Below are positions 9,907 through 17,692 of a stretch of DNA of 64,000 nt, one piece after another. The notes under the pieces were generated by a model. That model saw only the letters and a program-made list of their open reading frames with translations, was not told the origin of the DNA and ran no database searches. This stretch comes from Acidobacteriota bacterium (lineage in GTDB: Bacteria; Acidobacteriota; Vicinamibacteria; Vicinamibacterales; 2-12-FULL-66-21). The stretch covers positions 20,157 to 84,156 of the forward strand of contig QHWT01000056.1 of assembly GCA_003222675.1 (NCBI GenBank). The letters are read 5' to 3'. A program made the position numbers and the translations under genes. Positions within the stretch are counted from its first letter, which is position 1. Each line of letters opens with the position of its first letter.

Positions 9907-11768
9907 CTGAGGTCCTGACGCAAATCGTTCTCGTCATTGGCGCTTCGACAGAACTGTCGATTCTCGCAAAAGCCACCACGATCCTCGTACTCGCCCTCCT
10001 CGCGCTGTGGATGTCGCGGCGAGTACCCGCGTCCGTTCGGTCTTTGGTATTGGCGTCGACGTTCGGCATCCTGTTTGTGCTGCCGATCGCGGCGGTGGTA
10101 ACGCCGCCGGTTGCGCTGAAGGTTGGGACCTCTGACATCCGATCGGAGATAACCGGTCTTTCGGCCGGAATCGGCCACGGTCGTGACGAGCACCCAGTTC
10201 CCCCATCGAGCGATCGGTCCGCGAGTTCCGCACGAAACCGGAGTCCGGTTTCAATACGCCTGCTGCTAATGACGGCATGGGCCACAGGCGCCGTGCTCTT
10301 CCTGGCCCCTGTGATCGAAACAGCGCGCCGACTCCGTCGCATGCGCCGCAGCGCTCGGCGATGGCTGAACCAGGAAACACTCGTTCGCACCCTCTCACGT
10401 GAGGCGGGTCTTCATCGCCACGTGGTGGTGCTCCTTCATGACGATCTCCTGGTCCCCTTCACGTACGGAGTCCTGCGGCCAACGATCTTGATGCCCGCGG
10501 ACGCACAGAATTGGACCAATGCCGAAATTCGGCAGGCGGTGATCCATGAGCTCGAACACGTGCGCCGCAGCGACTGGCCTCTGCACGTGCTGGCGCGCGT
10601 GGTCTGCGCGTTGTACTGGTTCCACCCGTTGGTCTGGAGGGCGTGGCGGTGCTTCTGCCTGGAGTCCGAGCGGGCCTGCGATGATGCCGTCGTCCGCTCG
10701 GCGGAGGGGATCGCTTACGCCGAGCAACTGGTGTCGCTCGCGCGGCGGCTATCGAGATGCGCTCCGGCGCCGGTGCTGTCAATGGCGAACCGCGGTGACC
10801 TGGCGGCGCGAGTGGCCGCTGTGCTCGACACAACTCAGGCCAGAGGGCGCGTCGGAATGTTGGGTCGCGGCGCGACCCTCGTCATCGCGGTGGCGCTCGT
10901 GGCGTGTATATCACCGCTGAAAGCCACGTCCGGCACCAGCGCGCTCGCGAGGGCCCAGGCGCCGGCACAAAATACATCTAGTGTCGCGTTTGAACAGGCT
11001 TCCGTGATGCCGCACACGCCTGGCAAACCGAGGGGCATTCCCCCGCTGATCGACGGCCGCTTCACCGCGGGCGATTCCACGCTGAGGGAGCTCGTCCGCA
11101 TTGCGTACGGAGACCCGTTTACCCGGTTTGAATTTCAGGTCATCGGCGGCCCGGCCTGGGTCGACTCAGACCGTTTCGATATCGAAGCGCAGGTCGGCAG
11201 CGGCCTGAACATTGGCGCGAGTTGGCATCCACGCGTAGTCGCGATGCTGCGAACGCTCCTCGCGGACCGATTCAAGCTCGAGGTGTTATCCGAGACCAGA
11301 CAGCTCCCCATGGCTGACCTCGTCCTCGCGAACAGCGACCGCAAGCTGGGGGCAGGGCTCCGGCGGTCAGCAGGGAATTGCATAGACCTTCTTGCAGGTC
11401 CATTACCGAATCCCTCAGAGCCCCAACCCGATCGCTGGTGCGGCTTTAAATTTTCTGGACCGAGTGTGCTAACCGGTCAGAAGGTATCGATGGCAGCACT
11501 GGCTGGCGGCCTTTCGAACCGGCCCGAAGTGGATCGTGTCGTCCGCGACCGGACGGGACTGGAGGGTGCGTTCGATTTTCACGTCGAATTCACATCGGAC
11601 GCGAGGAGCGCGTCGAACGCGTCTTCCACGCGAGGGGCAAATGCATCGCCGATTTCGCCAGCCCTGCTCACCGCGCTCGAGACACAGCTCGGCCTCCGTT
11701 TGGAGGCGAAGCAAGGTCCGGTGGATGTACTCGTCATCCGTCACGCGGAGAAACCCACGGAGAAGTAA
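9903..11768 (+). CDS. BlaR1-like M56 metalloprotease fused to a TIGR03435 domain
   Basis: 621 residues. Three to four N-terminal membrane segments (about 12-36, 44-66, 119-138) lead into an M56 zinc peptidase domain with HELEH at 215-219 and the third-ligand region ESERACDD at 254-261. A further membrane segment (about 323-340) is followed by an exported C-terminal domain (about 361-621) of the acidobacterial TIGR03435 type (FEQASVMPHTPG, then GGPAWVDSDRFDIEAQ, then LRTLLADRFKLEVLSETR, then DRTGLEGAFDFHVEF). In classical BlaR1 the extracellular part is a penicillin-binding sensor, but here TIGR03435 takes that place. The gene overlaps the BlaI-type repressor by ATGA. It probably senses an unknown extracellular signal and cleaves the repressor. 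Confidence 0.93.
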   Translation: MTEVLTQIVLVIGASTELSILAKATTILVLALLALWMSRRVPASVRSLVLASTFGILFVLPIAAVVTPPVALKVGTSDIRSEITGLSAGIGHGRDEHPVPPSSDRSASSARNRSPVSIRLLLMTAWATGAVLFLAPVIETARRLRRMRRSARRWLNQETLVRTLSREAGLHRHVVVLLHDDLLVPFTYGVLRPTILMPADAQNWTNAEIRQAVIHELEHVRRSDWPLHVLARVVCALYWFHPLVWRAWRCFCLESERACDDAVVRSAEGIAYAEQLVSLARRLSRCAPAPVLSMANRGDLAARVAAVLDTTQARGRVGMLGRGATLVIAVALVACISPLKATSGTSALARAQAPAQNTSSVAFEQASVMPHTPGKPRGIPPLIDGRFTAGDSTLRELVRIAYGDPFTRFEFQVIGGPAWVDSDRFDIEAQVGSGLNIGASWHPRVVAMLRTLLADRFKLEVLSETRQLPMADLVLANSDRKLGAGLRRSAGNCIDLLAGPLPNPSEPQPDRWCGFKFSGPSVLTGQKVSMAALAGGLSNRPEVDRVVRDRTGLEGAFDFHVEFTSDARSASNASSTRGANASPISPALLTALETQLGLRLEAKQGPVDVLVIRHAEKPTEK

Positions 11769-12075
11769 GTTGGGGACACGCCGCTCTGTTACCGAAGGAC
11801 GCCGCCTGCATCGCGTTCTCATGGAATACGAACGACAAACGTCAATCGTGCGGCACCGGCAGTACCTTCGACCCGCCAGCATTACGCCTTACCCGCCAAC
11901 ATCGAATTGGGACTTGCGACGGCTCGATCGTTCATCCCAGCAACCAGCCTCATCGTCTTCTTCTGGCATGAAGGCACAGAGTATTTCACTCCGTGAGGAC
12001 CTTATCGGAACCGCATCCCCGCGCTGAATCGCAGAGATAGTCGACAGTGGCAACTATCGCGGTCTACAGCTCTCC
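11769..12075. other. Intergenic stretch, no gene seen
   Basis: About 310 bases between the M56 peptidase gene and a PadR promoter region. I see no coding frame, no hairpin with a T-tract, and no repeat that I can support. Confidence 0.45.
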
Positions 12076-12126
12076 TTGACCTCCGAGGGCTGAATGGTGC
12101 ATGCTCCTCTCGTTGCTTGAGAGGAG
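12076..12126 (+). promoter_or_regulatory. PadR promoter with inverted repeat covering the ribosome binding site
   Basis: A -35-like TTGACC (12076-12081) is followed by a perfect inverted repeat, CTCCTCTC (12104-12111) and GAGAGGAG (12119-12126), with a 7-base loop. The right arm is the Shine-Dalgarno sequence of the PadR gene, 5 bases before its GTG. The repeat can act as an operator in DNA or as a hairpin that hides the ribosome binding site in RNA. The sequence does not tell which. Confidence 0.55.
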
Positions 12127-12131
12127 TAGTG

Positions 12132-12458
12132 GTGCCGAAGACCGATCTGCTGCAAGGCACTCTGGATCTGCTACTGCTGAGGGTGCTGGCGCTCGGACCA
12201 AATCACGGGTGGGGCATCTCGAATCGTATTCGACAGATGTCTCACGAAGGACTGAACGCGAGCCAGGGATCGCTCTATCCCGCGCTACATCGCCTGGAAC
12301 TGCGGGGCGATGTGCGATCTGCAATGAAGTCGTCCGAGAACAATCGCCGGGCCCGCGTGTACACCATCACGCCCCTCGGACGCCGGCGCCTCGAAAGCGA
12401 GCGAAGGAGCTGGGAGCACTTCGCCCTTTCGATGCGGCGTGTGCTCGAGCCGGAGTAG
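12132..12458 (+). CDS. PadR family transcriptional regulator
   Basis: 108 residues with the PadR winged helix: TDLLQGTLDLLLLRVLALGP, then HGWGISNRIRQMS, then ASQGSLYPALHRLELRGDV, then NNRRARVYTITPLGRRRLES. I chose the GTG at 12132 because GAGGAG lies 5 bases upstream. A TTG at 12117 would also be in frame but lies inside the inverted repeat. The usual partner, an ADOP permease, is reduced to a collapsed remnant 28 bases downstream, so this regulator is probably orphaned or acts elsewhere. Confidence 0.92.
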   Translation: MPKTDLLQGTLDLLLLRVLALGPNHGWGISNRIRQMSHEGLNASQGSLYPALHRLELRGDVRSAMKSSENNRRARVYTITPLGRRRLESERRSWEHFALSMRRVLEPE

Positions 12459-12485
12459 CCAGCGGACGATATCAGCGCGCCCGAC

Positions 12486-12781
12486 GTGATTGGTCGATAC
12501 TCTCCCGGGCAGCTTGCGGATCTTGAAATCCTTGGTGTCATGCCACCGTCGTTCGCCCATCCAGTGGGCGCGGTCCACCCAACGGACGTATGGCTGCCGA
12601 ATGTCTTCGGGCCGGACGACCGCGTGCGCGGCAATGCTTCTCCCGCCGCCTGCAGGTAATCGGTCGGCTTCGCGACGGCATGTCGATCGAACAGGCGCAA
12701 ACGCAAATGAATCAGGTTACCGCCCGCCTGGCGCAGCGTGCGGCACGCGTGGATCCGCTCGTCGCCTTGCGTATGGACTAG
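12486..12781 (+). pseudogene. ADOP permease collapsed by a large internal deletion
   Basis: Two distant parts of an ADOP permease are joined. The first part reads ILGVMPPSFAHPVGAVHP and DVWLPNVFGPDDRVRGNA, the end of a first MacB periplasmic domain. After a one-base frame change near 12640 the second part reads LQVIGRLRDGMSIEQAQTQM and NQVTARLAQ. Then, with no gap, come the last residues of an ADOP protein (RAARVDPLVALRMD, stop at 12779-12781). Some 500 residues between these points are missing, as is the N-terminus. It sits right after a PadR gene, where an intact permease would be expected. Confidence 0.8.
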
Positions 12782-12942
12782 TCGGGTCGCGCGCGCGCGA
12801 CCGGCGCGCGGTGCCTCTGCGCTTGGCAGTCCGGGGTAGCCGTTGCGAGTCAGCGCTCATAAATGCCGCTGTGTTAGAGGCGAACCCTCAGTGCAGCATA
12901 GGTGCCGGTTATCGTCGGGCCAAGCCCCTGATGCGCGCCCCC

Positions 12943-13601
12943 TCAGTCTAGTGGCTTGATTCGGATGTTCTTGTAGAACACGGTGCTCTTCGGATCGTGA
13001 GCCTGCAGCGCGATCGTGCCGGGCCCAGTGATTTTGCGGCCAGGCCCTTCGCGCCCACCGTTCCAGTCGGCGGTCTGAGTCCACTCCACGACCTGCTTCT
13101 CATTCACCTTCACCACGATCGTGTCACCTTTGACGGCTCTGTGAACCACTCATCGTCCTTCGCGGGAGACTCATCGAGAATATCGACCACATGATAGAGG
13201 CTACCGGTTTTGATGCGGTCTCCGTGCGAGTTGTTCACCTGAATTTCAAAACCCTTCGAGGGGAAATGGCCGGATGCTCGCTCGTTGCCGCCAACGTCCT
13301 GAAATTCAGTCAGCACGTAGACGCCGCCGTTCGACCCAGCGCGCGTCATGACATCTACCTTCAATTCGAAATTGCGGAAGCTGTGGTTTCGAAACGAACC
13401 GTCGTAGTAGGCATGACTCGCCTGACCGTTTGCGACGATCGCGCCGTCACGGATTGTGAAGGATTCGGCCGGTCCGCTAACTTTCCAGCCGGTAAGGTCC
13501 TTCCCGTTGAACAGGCTCGTAAATCCCGGTTCGATCGCCGGAGCGCCGGCACCGGCGGCTGCGGAGATCGCCATCACAACAAGCACAATAACTTTCATCA
13601 T
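12943..13601 (-). pseudogene. DUF1080 (3-keto-disaccharide hydrolase) gene with one frameshift
   Basis: An exported DUF1080 protein with a signal peptide (VIVLVVMAISAAAGAGAP) and the family motifs FTSLFNGKDLTGWKVSG, SNGGVYVLTEF and KGFEIQVNN. The frame breaks near 13136-13142 after KDDEWFTE. The remainder (AVKGDTIVVKVNEKQVVEW, then TGPGTIALQAHDPKS, then YKNIRIKPLD) continues in another frame to 12943. A deletion of about 4 or 7 bases would explain it. All other family segments are present, so decay is recent or the break is a sequencing error. The fold is concanavalin-like; the family includes periplasmic enzymes that cleave 3-keto-glycosides. Confidence 0.85.
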
Positions 13602-13771
13602 GCCGAAGTCTACCACCGGTGACGTGCCGGCTTCGATCCTCACTACAAGCGTTCGCGAGCGCCAAGTTCATTCACGACGTTCCAGCCCGCAAGAACAGAA
13701 TACACAAACTCAGCCAACATCAAGACGGAACGCACGATGGGCGGGCACGCATACAGCACCGGCCGCGATCA

Positions 13772-13891
13772 TCAAGTACATCGCGCAGACGGGTCCGGAT
13801 GCTCCGCAACAAGCCGCTGCGCAAACGTGTGGATCTCGGCCTCCGCGGACCGGATATCGTACCCGTCCTTCAGGCGCGCCAGTTTACGTTG
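13772..13891 (-). pseudogene. Short ADOP permease fossil
   Basis: About 40 codons on the minus strand read LARLKDGYDIRSAEAEIHTF and AQRLVAEHPDP. This matches the end of the MacB periplasmic domain of ADOP permeases (pattern LKxGxSxxxAxAEhxxhAxRLAxEYP). Nothing permease-like precedes or follows it. It is too short to be sure, but the pattern is specific. Confidence 0.4.
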
Positions 13892-14048
13892 GCGCCGTCC
13901 GACGCGATTGGCCGTGCTGATCGGAATGCGCGTGCACGAGACAGTCCCCTCGGATTTCGAATCGATCAGCGCGTTTGTGCGTGGCTGTCCGGCACGACTC
14001 GACCCAACGACGAACGCCACGAAGTCTCCGAATGTTCATTGCTTTCGC
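13892..14048. other. Intergenic stretch, no gene seen
   Basis: The sequence between the frameshifted DUF1080 gene (ends upstream at 13601) and the permease at 14221 holds only the short permease fossil and the promoter region. I see no other coding signal in 13602-13771 or 13892-14048. Confidence 0.45.
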
Positions 14049-14111
14049 TTGACGCGGAATCAGTACTACTAAACAATTAGTTTTCGAAGACACTTCCCGA
14101 GTGTGTCCTCG
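14049..14111 (+). promoter_or_regulatory. Promoter-like boxes and hairpin upstream of an ADOP permease
   Basis: TTGACG (14049-14054), a 17-base spacer and AACAAT (14072-14077) form a plausible sigma70-type promoter. Just after it is an imperfect inverted repeat, CGAAGACAC (14085-14093) and GTGTCCTCG (14103-14111), 8 of 9 pairs, with a 9-base loop. It would lie near the transcription start. The permease start is another 110 bases downstream, leaving a long leader. Confidence 0.45.
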
Positions 14112-14220
14112 CGCAGAAGCTGACGTCGCGCGACGTGGTCGCCTTACTCACGCAACGGCAAAGCGACACCTGTGCGCCACGTGAAGGGACCTCCGTCAAG
14201 ACTCGTGCATCGGGAGGCAC

Positions 14221-16692
14221 ATGGACACATTCGCTCGCGACATCAAGCAGACGTTCCGGCTCCTGTCGAAGAATCGTGGCTTCGCCGGGGCGCTCCTCCT
14301 CACGATCGCGACTGGCGTCGGCGGCACTGCCGCAGTGTTCTCGGTCGTGTACGGCGTCCTGCTGCGGCCGCTGCCTTACCCAGAGCCTGAGCGGCTCGTG
14401 CGGATGTGGGAAGTGCATCCAGGAGCTCAGCCACCGATCCCCGGTCCTCACCTGAGTGGCCCGACATATCGCGCGTGGTCGCGGTCTGCAGCAAGTCTGC
14501 AGGACATCGGCGCTTTTGGTGGCAACGATTACACGGTGATCGCTGCGAACGGAGCGCAGCGCCTTCGCGGCACGCGGGTCACGCCGTCGCTGTTCCGCCT
14601 GCTCGGTGTGTCGCCGGTGGTGGGCCGCTTCTTCAGGGACGAGGACGCAATTGATGGCGCGCCGCCGGTCGTCGTGCTTGCGCACAGCCTTTGGCGCGAG
14701 CGATTTGGCGGGGATCCCGCTGCGATCGGTAAGCCACTCACCATCGACGGAATCGATCATCAGATCATCGGCGTGGCGCCTTCGGGATTCGCGTTTCCCG
14801 AGAAGGAAGTCGGGCTGCGCGATGATCGACGCGCGATCATGCTCTATACGCCGTTCGCCGTGCGTCCGCGGCCGGGCGCGAAAGTGATCGACTTCTTGGA
14901 GGCGATCGCGCGCCTCAAACCCGGTGCGACCATCGCCCAGGCCGAGGCGGAGGGCATCTCGTATGCTCGCAGCGTGGACCGTCCATTCGCTGATCTGGTC
15001 TTCGGCAACGGCAATCCGGTCGAAGTGCGTGTCCGGTCGCTCGTCGATCAGATGACGATTCGGGTGCGGCCCGCGCTCATGGTGCTGGCAGCGGGCGTTA
15101 CGTTCGTGCTGCTGATCGCGTGCGCCAACGTCGCCAGCTTGTTCCTGTCGCGTGGCAGCGATCGAGCCCGCGAGCTGGCAGTCCGCTCGGCCTTGGGGGC
15201 GACCAGGACGAGACTCATGCAGCAGCTCCTCACCGAGAGTCTGGCCATCGCACTGCTCGGCGGGACGCTGGGGATGTTCGTTGGATGGGGCCTGACTGCC
15301 GAACTACCTGTGTTTGCGCCTGCCGACTTTCCGCGTCTGAACGACATCCACGTCGACGCAGGATTTCTGATGGTCTCCGCGTCGCTGGCCATATTCGTGG
15401 GAATGGTCTCAGGAATGGTACCCGCGCTGAGGGGCTCGCGCGTCGATCTCGCCGTGTCGATGCAGGCGGGCGGTCCGCGGAGCGTGGGGACGTCGGGCGG
15501 TCGCATTCGGCGGGTGCTCCTCGCGCTCGAGGCTGCGCTCGCCGTCGTGCTCCTCGTCGGTGCCGCGCTGCTCGCACGCAGCTTCGCAGAACTCGTCCGA
15601 GTGGATCCCGGTTATGACCCGACCAACGTACTGACCGCCGATGTGCGCCTGCCTGCGACCGCCGGCCCTGAGGCCCTGAGTTCGCAACTGGCCGTCGCCA
15701 TGGTGGAGCGGCTGCGCACCATTCCAGGCGTAAGCGCCGCTGGCGGCGGCGACATGGCGCCCTTCGGCAGTATGATCTCCGGCTTCGGTTTCTCGATCCC
15801 TGGGATGGCACGCGCCGACGGTCGGCCGGTGATGGCCACCGCGCTCCGCGCGATCATCACGCCCGGCTATGTCGAGGCGCTGGGAATGCGGCTGAGGGAA
15901 GGACGCATATTCCGCGCCGACGATATGACATCCGCGATCCGTCCGATCCTGGTGAACGAGACGTTTGCGAAGACCTATTTCGCGGACGGGCGGTCCATTA
16001 CCAGCCGGAGCTTCACTGGCTTGTTTCCGAAATGGCTCGGCAAAGACACGGTCGTAGAAATCGTGGGCGTCGTCCAAGACATGCTGCCGGCGGATCTCGA
16101 CGCGCGGCCGCAGCCGCAAATCTTCATTGCCGAGGGAGGCGGTGCACACATCGGCCACGTGACGCTCGTTGTCAAGACGATCGGCGAACCAGCGGCAACC
16201 GCGCCGCTGGTGAAAGACGTCGTTCAGCAGATGCGACCCGGCGCGACGATCGAACGCATGGGACCGCTCGAAGCGAAGATCTCCGCCTCGATCGCCGCGC
16301 CACGGTTCGCCACACTCGTACTGATCGCGTTTGCCGCGCTGGCTCTCGTCCTCGCGACGACGGGGCTGTACGGCGTCCTTTCCTACAATATCGCTCAACG
16401 CAGACGGGAGTTGGCCGTCCGCGGTGCGATTGGAGCCACGCGTGGCGACCTCGTGAAGATGGTGATGCGCGAGGGTCTCGGGACGATGGGGATTGGGTTG
16501 GCCGTTGGTGTCACGCTGACGGCATTTATCACTCGCGCGATGGCCAGCGCGTTGTTCGGCGTGACGCCTCTGGACATCGTCGCATTCTCCACGGCTCCAT
16601 TTATACTTTCCGTCGTCGCTTCCTTCGCCTGCTTGATCGCCGCGCGGCGCGCGGTAGCTATCGATCCAGCGGAGGCGCTCAAAGCCGAATGA
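14221..16692 (+). CDS. ADOP family duplicated permease (no prefix domain)
   Basis: 823 residues, full length. TM1 is slightly unusual, with GVGGTAAVFSVVYGVLLRPL where the family normally has GIGANTAIF. FtsX core 1 reads CANVASLFLSRGSDRAREL, the linker membrane segment ALEAALAVVLLVGAALLARS, and core 2 GLYGVLSYNIAQRRRELAVR, where most copies have EIGIR. It ends ARRAVAIDPAEALKAE. No PadR gene is adjacent, and the prefix domain is absent, as in the other two copies that lack a PadR neighbour. Confidence 0.93.
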   Translation: MDTFARDIKQTFRLLSKNRGFAGALLLTIATGVGGTAAVFSVVYGVLLRPLPYPEPERLVRMWEVHPGAQPPIPGPHLSGPTYRAWSRSAASLQDIGAFGGNDYTVIAANGAQRLRGTRVTPSLFRLLGVSPVVGRFFRDEDAIDGAPPVVVLAHSLWRERFGGDPAAIGKPLTIDGIDHQIIGVAPSGFAFPEKEVGLRDDRRAIMLYTPFAVRPRPGAKVIDFLEAIARLKPGATIAQAEAEGISYARSVDRPFADLVFGNGNPVEVRVRSLVDQMTIRVRPALMVLAAGVTFVLLIACANVASLFLSRGSDRARELAVRSALGATRTRLMQQLLTESLAIALLGGTLGMFVGWGLTAELPVFAPADFPRLNDIHVDAGFLMVSASLAIFVGMVSGMVPALRGSRVDLAVSMQAGGPRSVGTSGGRIRRVLLALEAALAVVLLVGAALLARSFAELVRVDPGYDPTNVLTADVRLPATAGPEALSSQLAVAMVERLRTIPGVSAAGGGDMAPFGSMISGFGFSIPGMARADGRPVMATALRAIITPGYVEALGMRLREGRIFRADDMTSAIRPILVNETFAKTYFADGRSITSRSFTGLFPKWLGKDTVVEIVGVVQDMLPADLDARPQPQIFIAEGGGAHIGHVTLVVKTIGEPAATAPLVKDVVQQMRPGATIERMGPLEAKISASIAAPRFATLVLIAFAALALVLATTGLYGVLSYNIAQRRRELAVRGAIGATRGDLVKMVMREGLGTMGIGLAVGVTLTAFITRAMASALFGVTPLDIVAFSTAPFILSVVASFACLIAARRAVAIDPAEALKAE

Positions 16693-16840
16693 CCGCGCTC
16701 CGCTGCTGTGAGGTCATGACTCGCGATCAACGCCGCGATGTTTCTCAAGGGCGGCGGCACTCGCATGCCGACAGATTCCAAGGTGATTGTTCCGGCGCCT
16801 TGAAACCGATAGAGTCGCTCTCGCGACCCTTGCGCGCTCT

Positions 16841-16939
16841 ATGAATCTTGCCCTGTTCGACTTCGACCGGACCATCACATCAAGCGACACTTGGACGCCG
16901 TTTCTGCGAAGAGATTACGGACTTCCGGCAGATTATTGA
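16841..16939 (+). pseudogene. HAD-superfamily hydrolase, N-terminal stub
   Basis: A 32-codon frame starting MNLALFDFDRTITSSDTWTP and continuing FLRRDYGLPADY before a TGA. The start is typical of HAD subfamily IB phosphatases, with the nucleophile motif I DxDxT present as DFDRT (family usual DFDGT). The cap and the rest of the catalytic core are missing and not found downstream in any frame, so this is a truncated remnant. Confidence 0.65.
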
Positions 16940-17292
16940 GCGGGTCGAGGAAGAGTACTGTTGCGCACCTCGCGACTGAGCCTGATCGCGTGGTTCGACT
17001 GCTTCCAGCTCTTGAACGTGAATGTGTGATCCACTGCGGACGCTTTGGGTCAGAGCCATTGGCGCGAGCTTCTCGTTAACGATCGCTGTGTCTGACCCAT
17101 CGCGGGTTTTGAAGCGGTCTCTCCACCTGGCAGGCGCCGGCGAGGGCGTCGACGGCCTCCGGGAATAATCATCGAGGAAGCCGGGCCCACGCTGCGTAAG
17201 AAGACATGCATTCGCTCAAGGCCAATCTTGTGGAGCTGTCTCGGGGGTGGCCGCATCATGGCCCGCACGGGCAGTCGACATCGTCTCTCTCC
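16940..17292. other. Intergenic region with a long-loop inverted repeat
   Basis: About 350 bases with no gene. One feature is GGGTCAGA near 17048 paired with TCTGACCC near 17092, with a loop of about 37 bases. Its role is unknown and it could be chance. Confidence 0.35.
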
Positions 17293-17345
17293 TTGACAGA
17301 CTAGGAAAGCCGGCGATAGACTCCTAGGCTATCTAGGACTCTATC
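17293..17345 (+). promoter_or_regulatory. PadR promoter with 31-bp inverted repeat operator
   Basis: TTGACA (17293-17298), a 17-base spacer and ATAGAC (17316-17321) form a strong promoter. A near-perfect inverted repeat overlaps the -10 box and the start region: GATAGACTCCTAG (17315-17327) and CTAGGACTCTATC (17333-17345), 12 of 13 pairs, with a GCTAT centre. It ends 4 bases before the PadR ATG. PadR proteins generally repress their own promoters by binding such palindromes, so this is very likely the operator. Confidence 0.8.
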
Positions 17346-17349
17346 TTCC

Positions 17350-17691
17350 ATGAGCCAGAGCGCCGACCTGCTTCCCGGAACGTTGGACATGCTCATCTCG
17401 AAGGCGGTGTCGCTCAAGCCGCTCCATGGCTACGGCGTGCTGCTCAGAATCGGCCAGATTTCAGGTCATGCCTTGCAGATACCGCAGGGCTCGCTCTATC
17501 CGGCCCTTTATCGGCTCGAGCACCAGGGCCTCATTGCCGCCGAATGGGGTGAGAGCGACAACAAACGCCGCGCGAAGTACTACACGATCACATCGGCCGG
17601 CCGACAACGACTCAAAGAGGAGACTGCCAGTTGGCAGCGGCTGGTGACAGCGATCGCGTCGGCTCTAGCGACGACCCCCGATGAGGTCTGA
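17350..17691 (+). CDS. PadR family transcriptional regulator
   Basis: 113 residues: SADLLPGTLDMLISKAVSLK, then LHGYGVLLRIGQIS, then IPQGSLYPALYRLEHQGLI, then NKRRAKYYTITSAGRQRLKE. This is the standard PadR-s1 winged helix with a short C-terminal dimerisation helix. The stop codon is one base before the ATG at 17693 of the ADOP permease, so the two are cotranscribed and probably coupled. The 31-bp repeat upstream is its likely binding site. Confidence 0.96.
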   Translation: MSQSADLLPGTLDMLISKAVSLKPLHGYGVLLRIGQISGHALQIPQGSLYPALYRLEHQGLIAAEWGESDNKRRAKYYTITSAGRQRLKEETASWQRLVTAIASALATTPDEV

Positions 17692-17692
17692 G

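Noticed and set aside
17048..17099. GGGTCAGA/TCTGACCC inverted repeat as a terminator or attachment site
   Set aside because: The loop is about 37 bases, there is no T-tract and no recombinase or gene end nearby.
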